This document shows, one piece after another, positions 22,669 through 32,768 of a stretch of DNA of 64,000 bases (position 1 is the stretch's first letter; each line of letters begins with the position of its first letter). A program made the translations under genes and the position numbers. Location: positions 12,676,001 through 12,740,000 of the forward strand of contig NC_061137.1 in assembly GCF_905220365.1 (NCBI RefSeq), given 5' to 3'. Under the pieces are notes generated by a model that saw only the letters and a list, made by a program, of their open reading frames with translations, had not been told where the DNA came from and did not search any database. Source of the stretch: Vanessa cardui. Taxonomy: Eukaryota; Arthropoda; Insecta; Lepidoptera; Nymphalidae.

Positions 22669-23872
22669 TCTTTGCAATAACCTTATTATACTATAAAAAT
22701 AACTTTCACCCTTAGCTTCGCTCGCCTATTAGAATTGTTTGTCAGGTATTATACATAAATATCCTTTGAGCTATCAGAATAACATATAGACTTTAATAGA
22801 CATCAGAGATATATGAGTTATATTATTGAAATGTTTCATTAAATCCATTCAGGAGTTTTTGGGTGAAAGATTAATTACAATCCATACACAAGCTTTCGTC
22901 TACATAAGAAGGATTAAATAAAGATTGTTTGAAAAACCAAAAACTTGCAACTATGAGCGTTTAAACAGTACACATATACAAATAACTGTACTTATGTACT
23001 TCCTGTCTTCACAGCCATTATGTTTACTTACAATGGTCGAGAAGTGTTTGTTTGTTGTACGAAAACGCTTACACTATCAACTCGCCCTTGTTTCACACAA
23101 GTTTATTTATGGGCGCAATACGCGTCTGATGGTAGCACATGGCTGCATATTATTGCATTGTGCAAAGATTTAATTAACCTAACCATTTAAGAGTACTCGC
23201 CGTTTCATCGATAATTCGATAGGTATCGTGACGTTTTTAATTTGGGTGGATAATTTAGATAATTTCAATTCATTTATTTTTTATTTTTATTCAGGCGTAT
23301 TCAGGCAAGTTTATTTATGATGTGTTCTAACAAAATATACTGAATATATTTTTTTTTTAAATAAAATTGTTTTCTTATTTTTATTATACTGCTTGGTAAA
23401 CACACTTTCGAAATTACTTATAAATAATATAAATTAATCCATTTTCTTATAAACTTCAACCCCAAAGAAGAACAATTACTTTTGATACCAACAATCAAAT
23501 AATAAGTAGGTGAAGTCGCAGATGAAAATTAATATATTATATAAATTTGAAGATTAGGTAGAAGATAGAAATAGTTATGTAAGATCTTTGAGATAACCGA
23601 CAGCAAAGCAGAAGCCTTCCGAGGAGGATCCGAATCTTAATTGATCACGTTGCTCCGTCTTGGTTTTGCGGTTAAGCCTTTACAGATGAAACAAATATAT
23701 ATTAAATATAAATGAAAAATCTGTTTACGTTATGTACCGACTTGACATGGTATAATAATTGCTTATGTACAAATTTTCGATTGAAAATCAAGCATAAGAA
23801 GAAATATTTTGGTTTTATCCTGTTAGAAAATTTGAAATCGGCTTCTCACTACTGAAGTAGCACGTACACATA
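22669..23872. other. AT-rich stretch, nothing firmly recognised
   Basis: At 22700-22920 'cccttagcttcgctcgccta' and later 'tccattcaggagtttttggg' look like a decayed transposon end. No ORF with a recognisable domain. Confidence 0.3.
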
Positions 23873-24480
23873 CTAGCTGTGCCCGCGACTTTGTGCATTT
23901 GAATTTAAAAAAGTTATTGTTCAGTTCGCAGATTTTATTTTAACGTTTTAATTATGTATTAAGCAGCTTTTGTGATATTAAGTCATTGATGGTAGGTACC
24001 CGACGTGCCAGGGCTTCGCGCGCTGCCGGACAGTATTCGGATATTGTAGTGAGGCTTCATTATTATTTTATACATCATTCAAAAATAAAAGTAGCCTACG
24101 TTACTCCTTATCAGCTATCTGCCAATGAAAGTCCTGTCAGAATCGGTCCAACCGTTTCAGAGATTGTTCGGAACAAGCAGACAGAGAGGCGACAAATTGT
24201 ATTGTAACATATTCCATCACGCTGTTCTAATGCGGGTTGGTAGAATGCACATGTGGCAGAATTTCGATGAAATTGGACACATGCAGGTTTCCTCACGTAG
24301 TTTTCCTTCACCGCCGAGCACGAGATGTATATATACATATGTATAAATAGCGGTGCTTGCCTGGGTTTGAACCCGGTTAAGATGCACGCGTTCTAACCAC
24401 TAGGTTAGTTCCACGCGTTTAGTAAAAAGCGGTTATTTCAATATTATAAACAGACTTTCCAATTTTATGACATGTATAGA
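23873..24480 (-). mobile_element. Helitron-G, non-autonomous, split by SINE-A
   Basis: Reversed, it starts 5'-TC at 24480-24479 and ends in CTAG at 23876-23873, just after the GC-rich GTCGCGGGCACAGCTAG end. Internal block 'aatcggtccaaccgtttcag' and 'gattgttcggaacaagcaga' recurs at 54531 and 58738. A SINE-A interrupts at 24206-24408, after which the Helitron resumes (AGTAAAAAGCGGTTATTTC). Confidence 0.7.
24206..24408 (-). mobile_element. SINE-A inside Helitron-G
   Basis: From ACATATTCCATCACGCTGTT to the head TAACCACTAGG. The linker contains 'gtatatatacatatgtataa', the TA-rich type. It lacks the last ~60 bases of the SINE 3' end. Confidence 0.82.
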
Positions 24481-24903
24481 CAAAACTTCTTGAATCACTC
24501 TGTTTATTGACAAAATCCGTGGCGTAGTTTATTGTTGTTTTCACGACTATTTATTTCATTCAAGAAACTATTCGTTCTGGTAACATTTCGTTGTATAGTC
24601 TACAAGTCGTAACTTGGAGGCTAACATTGGCTAGCTACTTGCAGTTCAGATGTATTAACTGACGCGCGCGTTACGTACTCTCAATGTGATAGCAGATAGA
24701 GTGGATTTGTTTTGTTGTAATCTTGAGTAAACTCTCAATAATTGTTGGAATATATCATAAACAACTTAGATAGTATTATAACATAGATATATATTTTAAA
24801 TATTTTTGTTTAACGTGCTGTAATATCGAATTGGGACACAGTCCTGTAATTATATGTATACATTTTTTCATTATAAATAATTATATAAATAAATGTCTAT
24901 GAA
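24481..24903. other. Noncoding stretch, nothing recognised
   Basis: AT-rich, no ORF or repeat match. Confidence 0.35.
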
Positions 24904-25048
24904 TAAACTCAAACTCAAACTCAAATAACTTTATTCAATATAGAAACATTACACTTTCTTATTGATGGTCAATTAAAACACTACCACCGGTTCGGAAAAG
25001 AGAATATCCTGACCTGAGAAGAACCGGCGAAAGAAACTCAGCGGAGTT
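24904..25048 (-). mobile_element. LINE-D relative, 3' end with AAACTC tail
   Basis: The AAACTC hexamer repeat at 24906-24924 replaces the TTTGAT tail. The body matches LINE-D in reverse (ACTACCACCGGTTCGGAAAA, GAGAAGAACCGGCGAAAGAA). A related but distinct subfamily. Confidence 0.65.
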
Positions 25049-25314
25049 TTTTTTTTGTATTTGTTGTTGTTATGTAATATAATAACGTATAGAGTACATG
25101 TATGATTATTAAAAGTATTAGTGTTCAAATAAAATAATTTAAGCGATAATTAGACAATTCTACTAGCGTTAGAACCAGTTAACCTTTTGTTAATTTCTTT
25201 TTTTCATTTTTTTAATTATCATTTTTATATGTTCAGTCATAAATAGAAGTTTTATTTTATTTCATCGAATAGTTATCACTAGTGGCTTCAGGTATGTATG
25301 TTTGAGAAGACATT

Positions 25315-25526
25315 AAGTTTATTTGTCCAGCTAGAACTACAGCTAGGTACCATCCACTCATGAGATTTTCATCAATACTAGCATTGTTGTGTACCGATTT
25401 GAAAGGTGAGTGAGCTCGGTACAAAGGACGTAACATCTTAGTTCCCAAGTTCACTGGTGCATCGACAATATAAGGAATAGTTTATATTTCTTACAGCACC
25501 ATTGTCTATGGGCAATGTTGATCACT
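25315..25526 (+). mobile_element. SINE-B, interrupted by retro-F
   Basis: Contains CTAGGTACCATCCACTCATG, GTGTACCGATTTGAAAGGTG, ACATCTTAGTTCCCAAGTTC, TTTATATTTCTTACAGCACC and GTCTATGGGCAATGTTGATC. It stops where retro-F inserted; the expected SINE-B tail is not found beyond. Confidence 0.75.
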
Positions 25527-25539
25527 GTATCACATCATA

Positions 25540-25741
25540 CATATACTTTTTTTTTCTGGAAAAACGCTTTACGCGCTTCCGCCGCGTGATGAAAAGGGGG
25601 GGGGGGGGGGTGTGTGGGACTCCCCAGTTTCCTGGACGTCGAGTGCGCCCAGGTCCACCGGGTTTACCCACTAAAAAACCAGCGGTACCCTCTCCGTCTT
25701 TCGGCGGACGCCACGGGATCGCTTACGCATGCTACCGTGAC
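25540..25741 (-). mobile_element. Retro-F copy 1, with TSD
   Basis: GC-rich retrocopy with its poly(A) at the minus-strand 3' end (poly(T) at 25547-25556). Direct repeat GTATCACATCATA at 25527-25539 and 25742-25754. Inside, a run of 15 G (25596-25610), then blocks shared with copy 2: CGAGTGCGCCCA, CACCGGGTTTACCCACTAAA and TCTTTCGGCGGACGCCACGG. Probably the truncated 3' end of a LINE or a SINE; the parent is not in the window. Confidence 0.82.
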
Positions 25742-25754
25742 GTATCACATCATA

Positions 25755-26663
25755 ACTACACAATGGACCTTGGTTGAGCTTTAAAAGACCTTTTGAAAAA
25801 AATCTTGTATCCTTTTCTGTACCTTAAAGACCTGAGTAATATGTAAAAGTTCATGACTGACAATCGCTTGTGTAGTTCAAACGTGAATTCCAAACAAACT
25901 GACTTTCGTATTTATAATATCAGTTAGTACGATTGCGATTGCTTTATATTTCACGAACGCACCGTATCAAGAATTCCGTACAACAATTACTCGAACGCAT
26001 AACTAAATTGGCTCACCATACCAATCGTAATACCTGCGGGATTGTGGGTTCAATGACTTGTTGAAATTTATTCTGAAATTGTAACACTGTAGTTTTTTTT
26101 AATAATATTCAGCATGAGCATTTTATTATTTCTGCATTAATTTTATTAGACAAATTATTTTATTGGTCCATTTGTTGTTTTGGAAATTAAACTCGAATCG
26201 AGACGAATAAAAGTATTGAATATATAAGAAATTTTCACAAACACAGTCGTATATTTTGCCCTTGTATTTTTGTCATTTTGGATTACCTTCATCGTACATT
26301 GACTTGGGCAGTATATCTCCACGACTACATAATTTCTAAGATCCATATTAATATTTAAAGAGTTACCGAATAGTACTTCTGCTGTAAAATTGATTAATTT
26401 AATCATTAATAGCAAAATAACAATTATTAAATGTTCGGCATGTCATTTGGAAACTGGTCAATGTTTTTAGAAATTTATAATTTGAATAAAGTTATAGCCA
26501 GTTCGATCTTTTCAATTCAGAATGTAAAGCTCTTTTTGAATAAATTTATTTTGATTTAATTTGAAATTTTTCGTCGTCGATCCTATGGTAATGGTATCTA
26601 TTCGTTCGTTTAAATAAAATAAAATGTACAACTTGTGTCATTCGCATGATTTTGTTATAAATA
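25755..26663. other. AT-rich stretch, nothing firmly recognised
   Basis: A possible LINE-D trace lies at 26500-26562 ('tttttgaataaatttatttt' then 'gatttaatttga'). The 86-codon minus-strand frame at 26155-26415 has no recognisable domain. Confidence 0.3.
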
Positions 26664-26676
26664 ATATCCATGTACA

Positions 26677-26962
26677 ACAAACAACAATAACAACAACCTC
26701 AAAATTTCCCGCTTCTGGGCTAAGGCCTCCTCTCCCTTTGAGTAGAAAATTTGGAACATATATAAAGGTGGAATACACATGTGGCAGAATTTCTATAAAA
26801 TTAAACACATGCAAGTTTCCTCACGATGTTTCCTTCACCGCCGAGCATGAGATGACTTATAAAAACAAATTAAGCACACGAATATTCAATGGTGCATGGG
26901 TTTGAACCAATCATCGGTTAAGATGCACGCATTCTAACCACTGGGCCATCTCGGCTCTTAAT
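26677..26962 (-). mobile_element. SINE-A (GTT-tail subfamily), full length with TSD
   Basis: Tail AACAACAATAACAACAACC, body through CCGAGCATGAGATGACTTAT, linker 'cacgaatattcaatggtgc', head ending CCATCTCGGCTC. Direct repeat ATATCCATGTACA (13 bp) at 26664-26676 and 26963-26975. Confidence 0.92.
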
Positions 26963-26975
26963 ATATCCATGTACA

Positions 26976-27392
26976 TTTTACAAGAACGTGTGTTACCTTT
27001 TTGAAAGACAAAAGATTGCGAAGCTTCAAGGGGAATACATTGTTCTCTCTGTAGAGGCGAATAATTGGTACAAATCGCTACCCCGTTCCAGCAAATTGCA
27101 AGATATCTTTCTAGAAATTGCATCTGTCATCCGTATTGCTGTATTTGTAGATTGTTCTCGCTGCAAACAATATATAACATCTTAATAATTTGTCTTAGGG
27201 TTCTACAGATGGTAGTACTACGGATGTTAGTACGTTAGTTGGTTAAGTTTTAATTATTTTTATTATCAGGTTAAGTGAGTAAGGTAAATTTTACAAAAAA
27301 TATATATTTTATTACATTATAAGATATTACCCTTTTACTAATTTGACCTTGAAATTCAATTAAATAATTACATAGTAACGACACACAATTAT
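26976..27392. other. Noncoding stretch, nothing recognised
   Basis: Two overlapping short frames around 26911-27185 lie on opposite strands and have no family resemblance. Confidence 0.3.
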
Positions 27393-27546
27393 TCGGAACT
27401 TTCAAGAAAAGACCGTTCTCCTTCCTTTTAGACCAGCAACGCATCTACAAGCCCCCTGGAGCTGCAGATGTCCATGTGCGGTGGTCATTTTCCATCAGGT
27501 AAACCTCCTCGTCCAGGCTCGTTTGCCACTTATGGCATAAAAAAAT
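27393..27546 (+). mobile_element. LINE-E 3' end, 5'-truncated
   Basis: From GGAACTTTCAAGAAAAGACC to GTTTGCCACTTATGGCATAA plus A-tail, with a ~10-bp insertion near 27510. Equivalent to 15010-15160 of LINE-E. Confidence 0.85.
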
Positions 27547-28404
27547 CACAAACTGTTCTATCTTACATCAAGTGTTGGTATTTAATTAATTAAATTATTA
27601 ATCATCAGTAATATATAGCTAGAAAATATTGTTTCCCTTTCAGAAACGGATCAGGACCGGTACTTACGCGCACACTACGATATGTATGCATTGTATATCA
27701 CACACCAGAGATCAACCAGTTGGTTCTAATCTGCGGCCGAAGGTTTGTAATTAAGGAAATAAACGTGTAAGTAAGTTATAGGCTATCGTTCTTTTGTCCA
27801 AATGATGCCGATACTTTATATCCTGGGCAAAGCGGGTCATCAATCTACCCGGATAATGATGAAAAGCTGAGCATGTCCCATACACAAGTCTACGCAACTC
27901 TACGCACGGCTACGCTTTGCTACGAAATATTGATTTTTAAAAATAAAATTTATGTAGCCATTGTACAAAAATGTTATTAATACTATATCTTAATTTTAAA
28001 TTTACATCGACTCTATATTATACCGGTATGTATTAATAAACTATTTCTTTGTTCCAGCTAAAAGGATCAGTGAGTCAGTAAATTTAAAAGTTTGCTATTG
28101 GCAGCATATTGGCATGAAATTGAAATTTCTATGGGCATCAAAGGAAGGTAGTTGTTCTATGAAGTATATTTTCTGACATGCCTTCACGATTCTAAAGTCT
28201 GTAAAAGTATGAAAATGAAATTCTTTGTTTAGTGGATTATTTTATTAACAAGGTTGTATCGCTAAGTCATCCTACGTGAATAAGGCACGATGTAGATTGA
28301 TCGGTGCGGTCGAGATTACAACATTAATTAAATTTTATAGACTGACATATATTATTATAGCATATTGTAGAAGAATCATCGGTTTTAATTATAAAACGCT
28401 GTCA
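27547..28404. other. Noncoding stretch with a small ctacgc tandem
   Basis: At about 27889-27925 the unit CTACGC recurs four to five times with roughly 10-bp spacing. Otherwise nothing is recognised. Confidence 0.35.
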
Positions 28405-28612
28405 AATGTTGCACCGCCAAATAATAGTATTGTATTGTTGTGTTCTGGTTTGAAGGGTGAGTGAGCCAGTGTAACTACAGCTTTCCAAAGATTGGTTGCG
28501 CATTCGTGGTGATGGTTAATTTTTCTTAAAGCGCCATTGTTTGTAGGCGGTGCAGACAACTTACCATCAAGTGTCTAATATAGTAGTTAGCCAACAAACT
28601 ATATCTATTATT
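28405..28612 (+). mobile_element. SINE-B, 5'-truncated
   Basis: From CACCGCCAAATAATAGTATT through GGTTTGAAGGGTGAGTGAGC and TTAATTTTTCTTAAAGCGCC to a decayed LINE-E-like tail (ACTTACCATCAAGTGTC ... GCCAACAAACTATATC). Confidence 0.78.
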
Positions 28613-28756
28613 TCATTAAGTATAATATGTATTTATATATCCTTGTCGTAACAATAAACAACCAAACATAACCTATTCTTAGTAGCACTAAAGGTATATT
28701 TGTTATTTATAACTAATTATAAATAGGTCCTTTACATGGCATAAAGTGAGTAAAGT

Positions 28757-29029
28757 GACAGCCTGTAAATTTCCCACTGCTAGGATAAGGCCTCCTCTTC
28801 CATTAAGGAGAGGGTTTGGAACATATTCCACCACGCTGTTCCAATGCGGGTTGGTGGAATGCATATGTGGTAGAATTTAGACACATGCAGGATGTTTTTC
28901 TTCACCACCGAGCATGAGATGAATTATAAACACAAATTAAGCACATATATAGTGGGACTTGCCTGGGATTGAAACCGCAATCATCGGTTAAGATGCACGC
29001 ATTCTAACCACTGGGTCATCTCAGCTACT
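28757..29029 (-). mobile_element. SINE-A (TTAC-tail subfamily), full length
   Basis: From AGTGACAGCCTGTAAATTTC, TCTTCCATTAAGGAGAGGGT, then linker 'cacatatatagtgggacttg', and head ending TCATCTCAGCT. No clear TSD. Confidence 0.88.
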
Positions 29030-29479
29030 TTAGATCGCATGTATAATAAATACTAAATACTGTCATGATTGTATATCAGACGAATAAATCATATTTGTGT
29101 ATTAAAAGGACGTTTTTATCACTTAAGTAGTAATCTCTCTTAGGCAACCTTACAGACAAATTCACAGAAAATCTCAGTGCGAATAGAATTGCAAGAAAAT
29201 GTTTGTATTAACATACGATCGCTATTCAGTAAAATTATATTTTTATCAATGTATACTTTAAATTTTTTTAGTGTATGTTTTTCATTATGCGAGTTTTAAA
29301 CACAGCATACCTTTATTATTTTTGCCGACGTTTTAACAGAGATGGATCAGTCCGCTCGTAAAAAAGGAACCTGCGGTAAAAACTCGAATATAATGTTGAT
29401 ATTTTTTTCAACAGGAAGTGCTATCTTATTATTATTATGATGTATGTGACTTATTTGTGTTAAGACAGGTATATGTTTG
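29030..29479. other. Noncoding stretch, nothing recognised
   Basis: AT-rich, no repeat match; the short minus-strand frame at 29347-29538 has no domain. Confidence 0.3.
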
Positions 29480-29690
29480 CTAAGCAAGTCCACCTGAAAA
29501 GGTACCACTAGGTCATCAGATATTGTTACATCAAACAACAGTACTTAGGTACTGTTAAGTTCCAATATGAAAGGTGAGTACGTCAGATAACTACTGGCAA
29601 AAGAAATTAATCATTTTTACAGTGCCATTGTCTATTGGCAACAGTGACCACGTGTCATCAAGTAGACAATTTACTCGCCCTTGACTATTA
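29480..29690 (+). mobile_element. SINE-B, diverged
   Basis: AGCAAGTCCACCTGAAAAGG, GGTACCACTAGGTCATCAGA, AACAACAGTACTTAGGTACT, CAGTGCCATTGTCTATTGGC, then ATCAAGTAGACAATTTACTC. An old copy. Confidence 0.68.
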
Positions 29691-29879
29691 AGAAACAAGA
29701 AAAAACCTGAATTAAGATATATAATGTAGTAGTAGTAATATATAATAAGATATATAATCTACATATATGTAGTGTGTATGTATTATTCTATTAAGGTCGG
29801 TTTCACTTGAAGTGCCTTCCATAGTCTGATGGGAAGGCAAATCTGAATGGACTGAAAAGAGTCACAGAGTAAATAATGT

Positions 29880-30003
29880 TAAATTAAATTTTTATATTCT
29901 GGACTTCCATTGAGAATTTCTAAATAGAAAAATCCTAATTGAATTAGGGTTTGATCCCAGGACACCTGAATCTTCGGCTTTCCAGGCCATTGGGGCATTG
30001 TAC
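29880..30003 (-). mobile_element. Possible further tRNA-derived SINE head
   Basis: Reversed, it reads CCCAATGGCCTGGAAAGCCG (box A-like), GAAGATTCAGGTGTCC, then GGGATCAAACCCTAATTC (box B-like) and an AT-rich body. Spacing fits a tRNA-derived promoter, but no cloverleaf can be closed well. Single copy here. Confidence 0.35.
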
Positions 30004-30004
30004 A

Positions 30005-30047
30005 ACAGGCTGTTGTTGTTGTTACACTAACAACAACAACAGCCTGT
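30005..30047. repeat. Perfect 20-bp palindrome of SINE-A tails
   Basis: ACAGGCTGTTGTTGTTGTTA (30005-30024), 3-bp spacer CAC, then its exact complement (30028-30047). Each arm is a SINE-A 3' terminus; the right arm continues into the full SINE-A copy, the left is a bare tail. Confidence 0.93.
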
Positions 30048-30318
30048 AAATTTCCCATTGCTGGCCTAAGGCCTCCCCTGCCTTTAAGGAGAAGGTTTGG
30101 AACATATTCCACTACGCTGTTCCAATGCAAGTTGTTGAATACACATGTGGCAGAATTTTTATGAAATTAGATACATGAAGGTTTCCTCACGATGTTTTCC
30201 TTCACCGCGGAGCACGAGATGAATTATAAACAAAAATTAAGCACATGAATATCAGCGGTGCTTGCCTGGGTTTGAACCCGCAACCATCGGTAAGATGCAC
30301 CCGTTCTAACCACTGGGC
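30028..30318 (-). mobile_element. SINE-A (GTT-tail subfamily), full length
   Basis: Tail AACAACAACAACAGCCTGT, body, linker 'gcacatgaatatcagcggtg', head ending CTAACCACTGGGC; the last ~12 bases of the head are lost. A minus-strand frame at 29879-30130 is an artefact of this repeat. Confidence 0.9.
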
Positions 30319-30699
30319 TTATATATAATTACGTATATAATATGCGTACTCACGTACACATAAAAAAGCATAACAATAACAATTCATACGGTATGGTTAA
30401 TACAAGAAAAACATCCGTATAAATTTTCGTTCTACTCGAAATCCGAATCGAATAATTAAAGAGCAAAAAACAAGTACATTTTTTAGCGTACACTATGTTC
30501 ATTTTTTATATATTTGCTGTCGGTTTTCACAAAGGAGGTTTTAATTAAATCTAGACTTATTTACTTCTTCATTTTATAGTATAATATTTACCTTACATAA
30601 TTAATTCAAAGCGTTGTTATATAATGATAATTATATTCAGTCAGAGAGCAGTAAAATTGAAATAAATATTTTAATTCTCATTGTATATTTTGAAGACAG
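30319..30699. other. AT-rich stretch, nothing recognised
   Basis: Near 30520 'ctgtcggttttcacaaagga' may be a MITE-I trace. Confidence 0.3.
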
Positions 30700-30835
30700 C
30701 TAGAAGCCTTCCACGTCTCTTCACAAATGTGGATTTAATATACACGTGGCAGAGTTTCATCCGACATAAGCAAGTTTTCCTGCCATGTTCTTACCTGACG
30801 AGTACATGAATTTTAAATACCAATTAAGCTTTAAA
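30700..30835 (-). mobile_element. SINE-A, decayed core
   Basis: 'atacacgtggcagagtttca', 'cataagcaagttttcctgcc' and 'gacgagtacatgaattttaa' match the SINE-A body in reverse. Head and tail are lost. Confidence 0.5.
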
Positions 30836-30892
30836 TTTACTTTTTAAAATGAGTTATGATCGATAAAAATAGACTCACACTTATACCAAGAC

Positions 30893-31239
30893 TCTGCTCA
30901 ACTGGGCCATCTCTGCTCTAGACTCTGAGCAGAGATGGCCCAGTGGTTAGAACGCGTGCATCTTAACCGATGATTGCGGGTTCAAACCCAGGCAAGCACC
31001 GCTGATTTATGTGCTTAATTTGTCTTTATAATTCATCTCGTGCTCAGCGGTGAAGGAAAACATCGTGAGGAAACCTGCATGTGACAAATTTCATAGAAAT
31101 TCTGCCACATGTGTATTTCACCAACCCGCATTGGAACAGCGTGGTGGAATATGTTCCAAAACCTTCTCCTTAAAGGGAGAGGAGGCCTTTAGCCCAGCAG
31201 TGGGAATTTACAGGCTGTTGTTTGTTTTTTTTTTGTTTT
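30893..31239 (+). mobile_element. SINE-A (GTT-tail) with inverted head duplication, TSD-bounded
   Basis: A full plus-strand SINE-A (head at 30927) preceded by an inverted copy of its own first 18 bases: 30901-30918 is the exact complement of 30927-30944. The whole unit, including the inverted piece, lies between 12-bp direct repeats TTATACCAAGAC (30881-30892 and 31240-31251). The inversion therefore arose during integration. Confidence 0.9.
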
Positions 31240-31251
31240 TTATACCAAGAC

Positions 31252-31703
31252 AATCAAGTACTCATACGTAATTAATATAAAATGATCAGCTCAGATCAGA
31301 TTAGGTGAGTCATGGAACCAGGTGATCCCGAAGGTTTCTATCTACCGTCGCTTATATGTGATAGTTTAGTCATCTACACATAATTAATTAAGACTCCTCA
31401 GCACTGCAAGGAGGTGTATTCCTATCCCAAAAAAAGGCGCATGTCTAAGTATGATTTCCAAATATAAAACAAAACGATTTCTGCTATCAACATAATGTTT
31501 CTTTGTAGTTTTAAGCATCGCATAAAATATATTTTGTTTCACTTTCGTGATCCAGTTCTAAGTCATCAACAAAACTATAATCAAATAAAGTAGTAAAGTT
31601 TAGTTTTACGTCTCTGATAAAGATCGTGACGTAAATAGAATACTACGTCACAAAACTTAGTAGGGAAACCGCAACGCATATCGCCGTCAATATCGAGGTA
31701 CAG
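31252..31703. other. Noncoding stretch, nothing recognised
   Basis: AT-rich, no ORF or repeat match. Confidence 0.3.
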
Positions 31704-32008
31704 TACGACACAACTTAGATGTAGCATCAGCAAATTCAACAAAACCGATAACTGCCGATATATACAACCAATAGAAATAACTCCCTTTCGCGCCATTCGA
31801 CGCTATTCGTCGCTATAGATACTCGCGTCAGTTCAACCCGAGAAAGCAAGTGCATGTAAATCGACGTACCAAATTGTCGAATATATTAAGTTTGTGTAAA
31901 GATCATATTCACATAAGAAATAAATATTAATAATTTGGGAGAGCGTACTTAATTCGGATGTGATCGGGTTTACGAATTTTGCAGATGCTACATCTAAGTT
32001 GTGTCGTA
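31704..32008. mobile_element. MITE-K, complete, long terminal inverted repeats
   Basis: About 305 bp. The outer 25 bp are perfectly inverted (TACGACACAACTTAGATGTA plus GCATC at 31704-31728; complement at 31984-32008), and imperfect pairing extends to about 50 bp (AAACCGAT / ATCGGGTTT). No coding capacity. No TSD I could fix beyond TA-like flanks. A truncated copy is at 5730. Confidence 0.8.
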
Positions 32009-32096
32009 TTATAACTCGACTAACAGATATGACAGTCTACACATATTAAAAATGTTGCAATAAATAAATAATCAGACTATGGTACGTATCATAGAT

Positions 32097-32366
32097 AATA
32101 TTACGGGTTTGTGCAAGCCCGCCTGGGTAGGTACCACCCACTCATCAGATATTCTACCGCTGAACAACAGTTGTTGTGTTCCTGTTTGAAGGGTGAGTGA
32201 GCCAGTGTAACTACAGCCACAAGGGATATAGCACATTAGTTCCCAAGGTTGGTGGCGCATTGACGATGTAAAGAATAGTTAATATTTAGCGTCATAGTCT
32301 ATGGGTGATGTTGACCCCTTACAATCAGATGGCCCAGAGCTCGTCTGCCAACCTATTCCATAAAAT
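32097..32366 (+). mobile_element. SINE-B, full length
   Basis: GGGTTTGTGCAAGCCCGCCT, GGTAGGTACCACCCACTCAT, GAAGGGTGAGTGAGCCAGTG, GGTGGCGCATTGACGATGTA, and the tail GATGTTGACCCCTTACAATC ... GCTCGTCTGCCAACCTATTC plus CATAAAA. The best copy for comparison with the LINE-E 3' end. Confidence 0.88.
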
Positions 32367-32768
32367 AACAATAGTCTTGTTTATCAACAATTGTGTTGTG
32401 AACAAAACAACGAATACTGGACGCCATTGTCTTTGAAACTGACTTTTGACTGCCATAGTCCTTAATTATACTCAGAGATAAAAGTTATGTAAGTTAAGGC
32501 AAGTGACAAAATCGGAAGGACGAAGATGGTTCAATTATGAACTTTGTCTTCATGATATTATGTCCTACAAAACAGAAGTCTTGGTGTATTTTAATATAAC
32601 GCACACAACTCCATTTTAAAACATTATTCACAAAAGAATACTTTACGAATAACTTCGGTTATATTAGTTTTTATTAAAAATGTTCGCCTTGTTCTAATCA
32701 GCTGAAATAATTATTATATTGTCCGAAGATGAGTTTGCCATTGATGTTGATACCAAATTAATTTAAAT
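32367..32768. other. Noncoding stretch, nothing recognised
   Basis: AT-rich, no ORF or repeat match. Confidence 0.3.

Noticed and set aside
25502..25777. 91-codon plus frame with a GGGGVCGTPQFPGRRVRPGPP-like reading
   Set aside because: It is retro-F read on the wrong strand across the G run.
29879..30130. 83-codon minus frame with a WNSVVEYVPNLLLKGRGGLRP-like reading
   Set aside because: The same peptide appears at other SINE-A copies (for example 18119-18322), so it is translated SINE, not a gene family.
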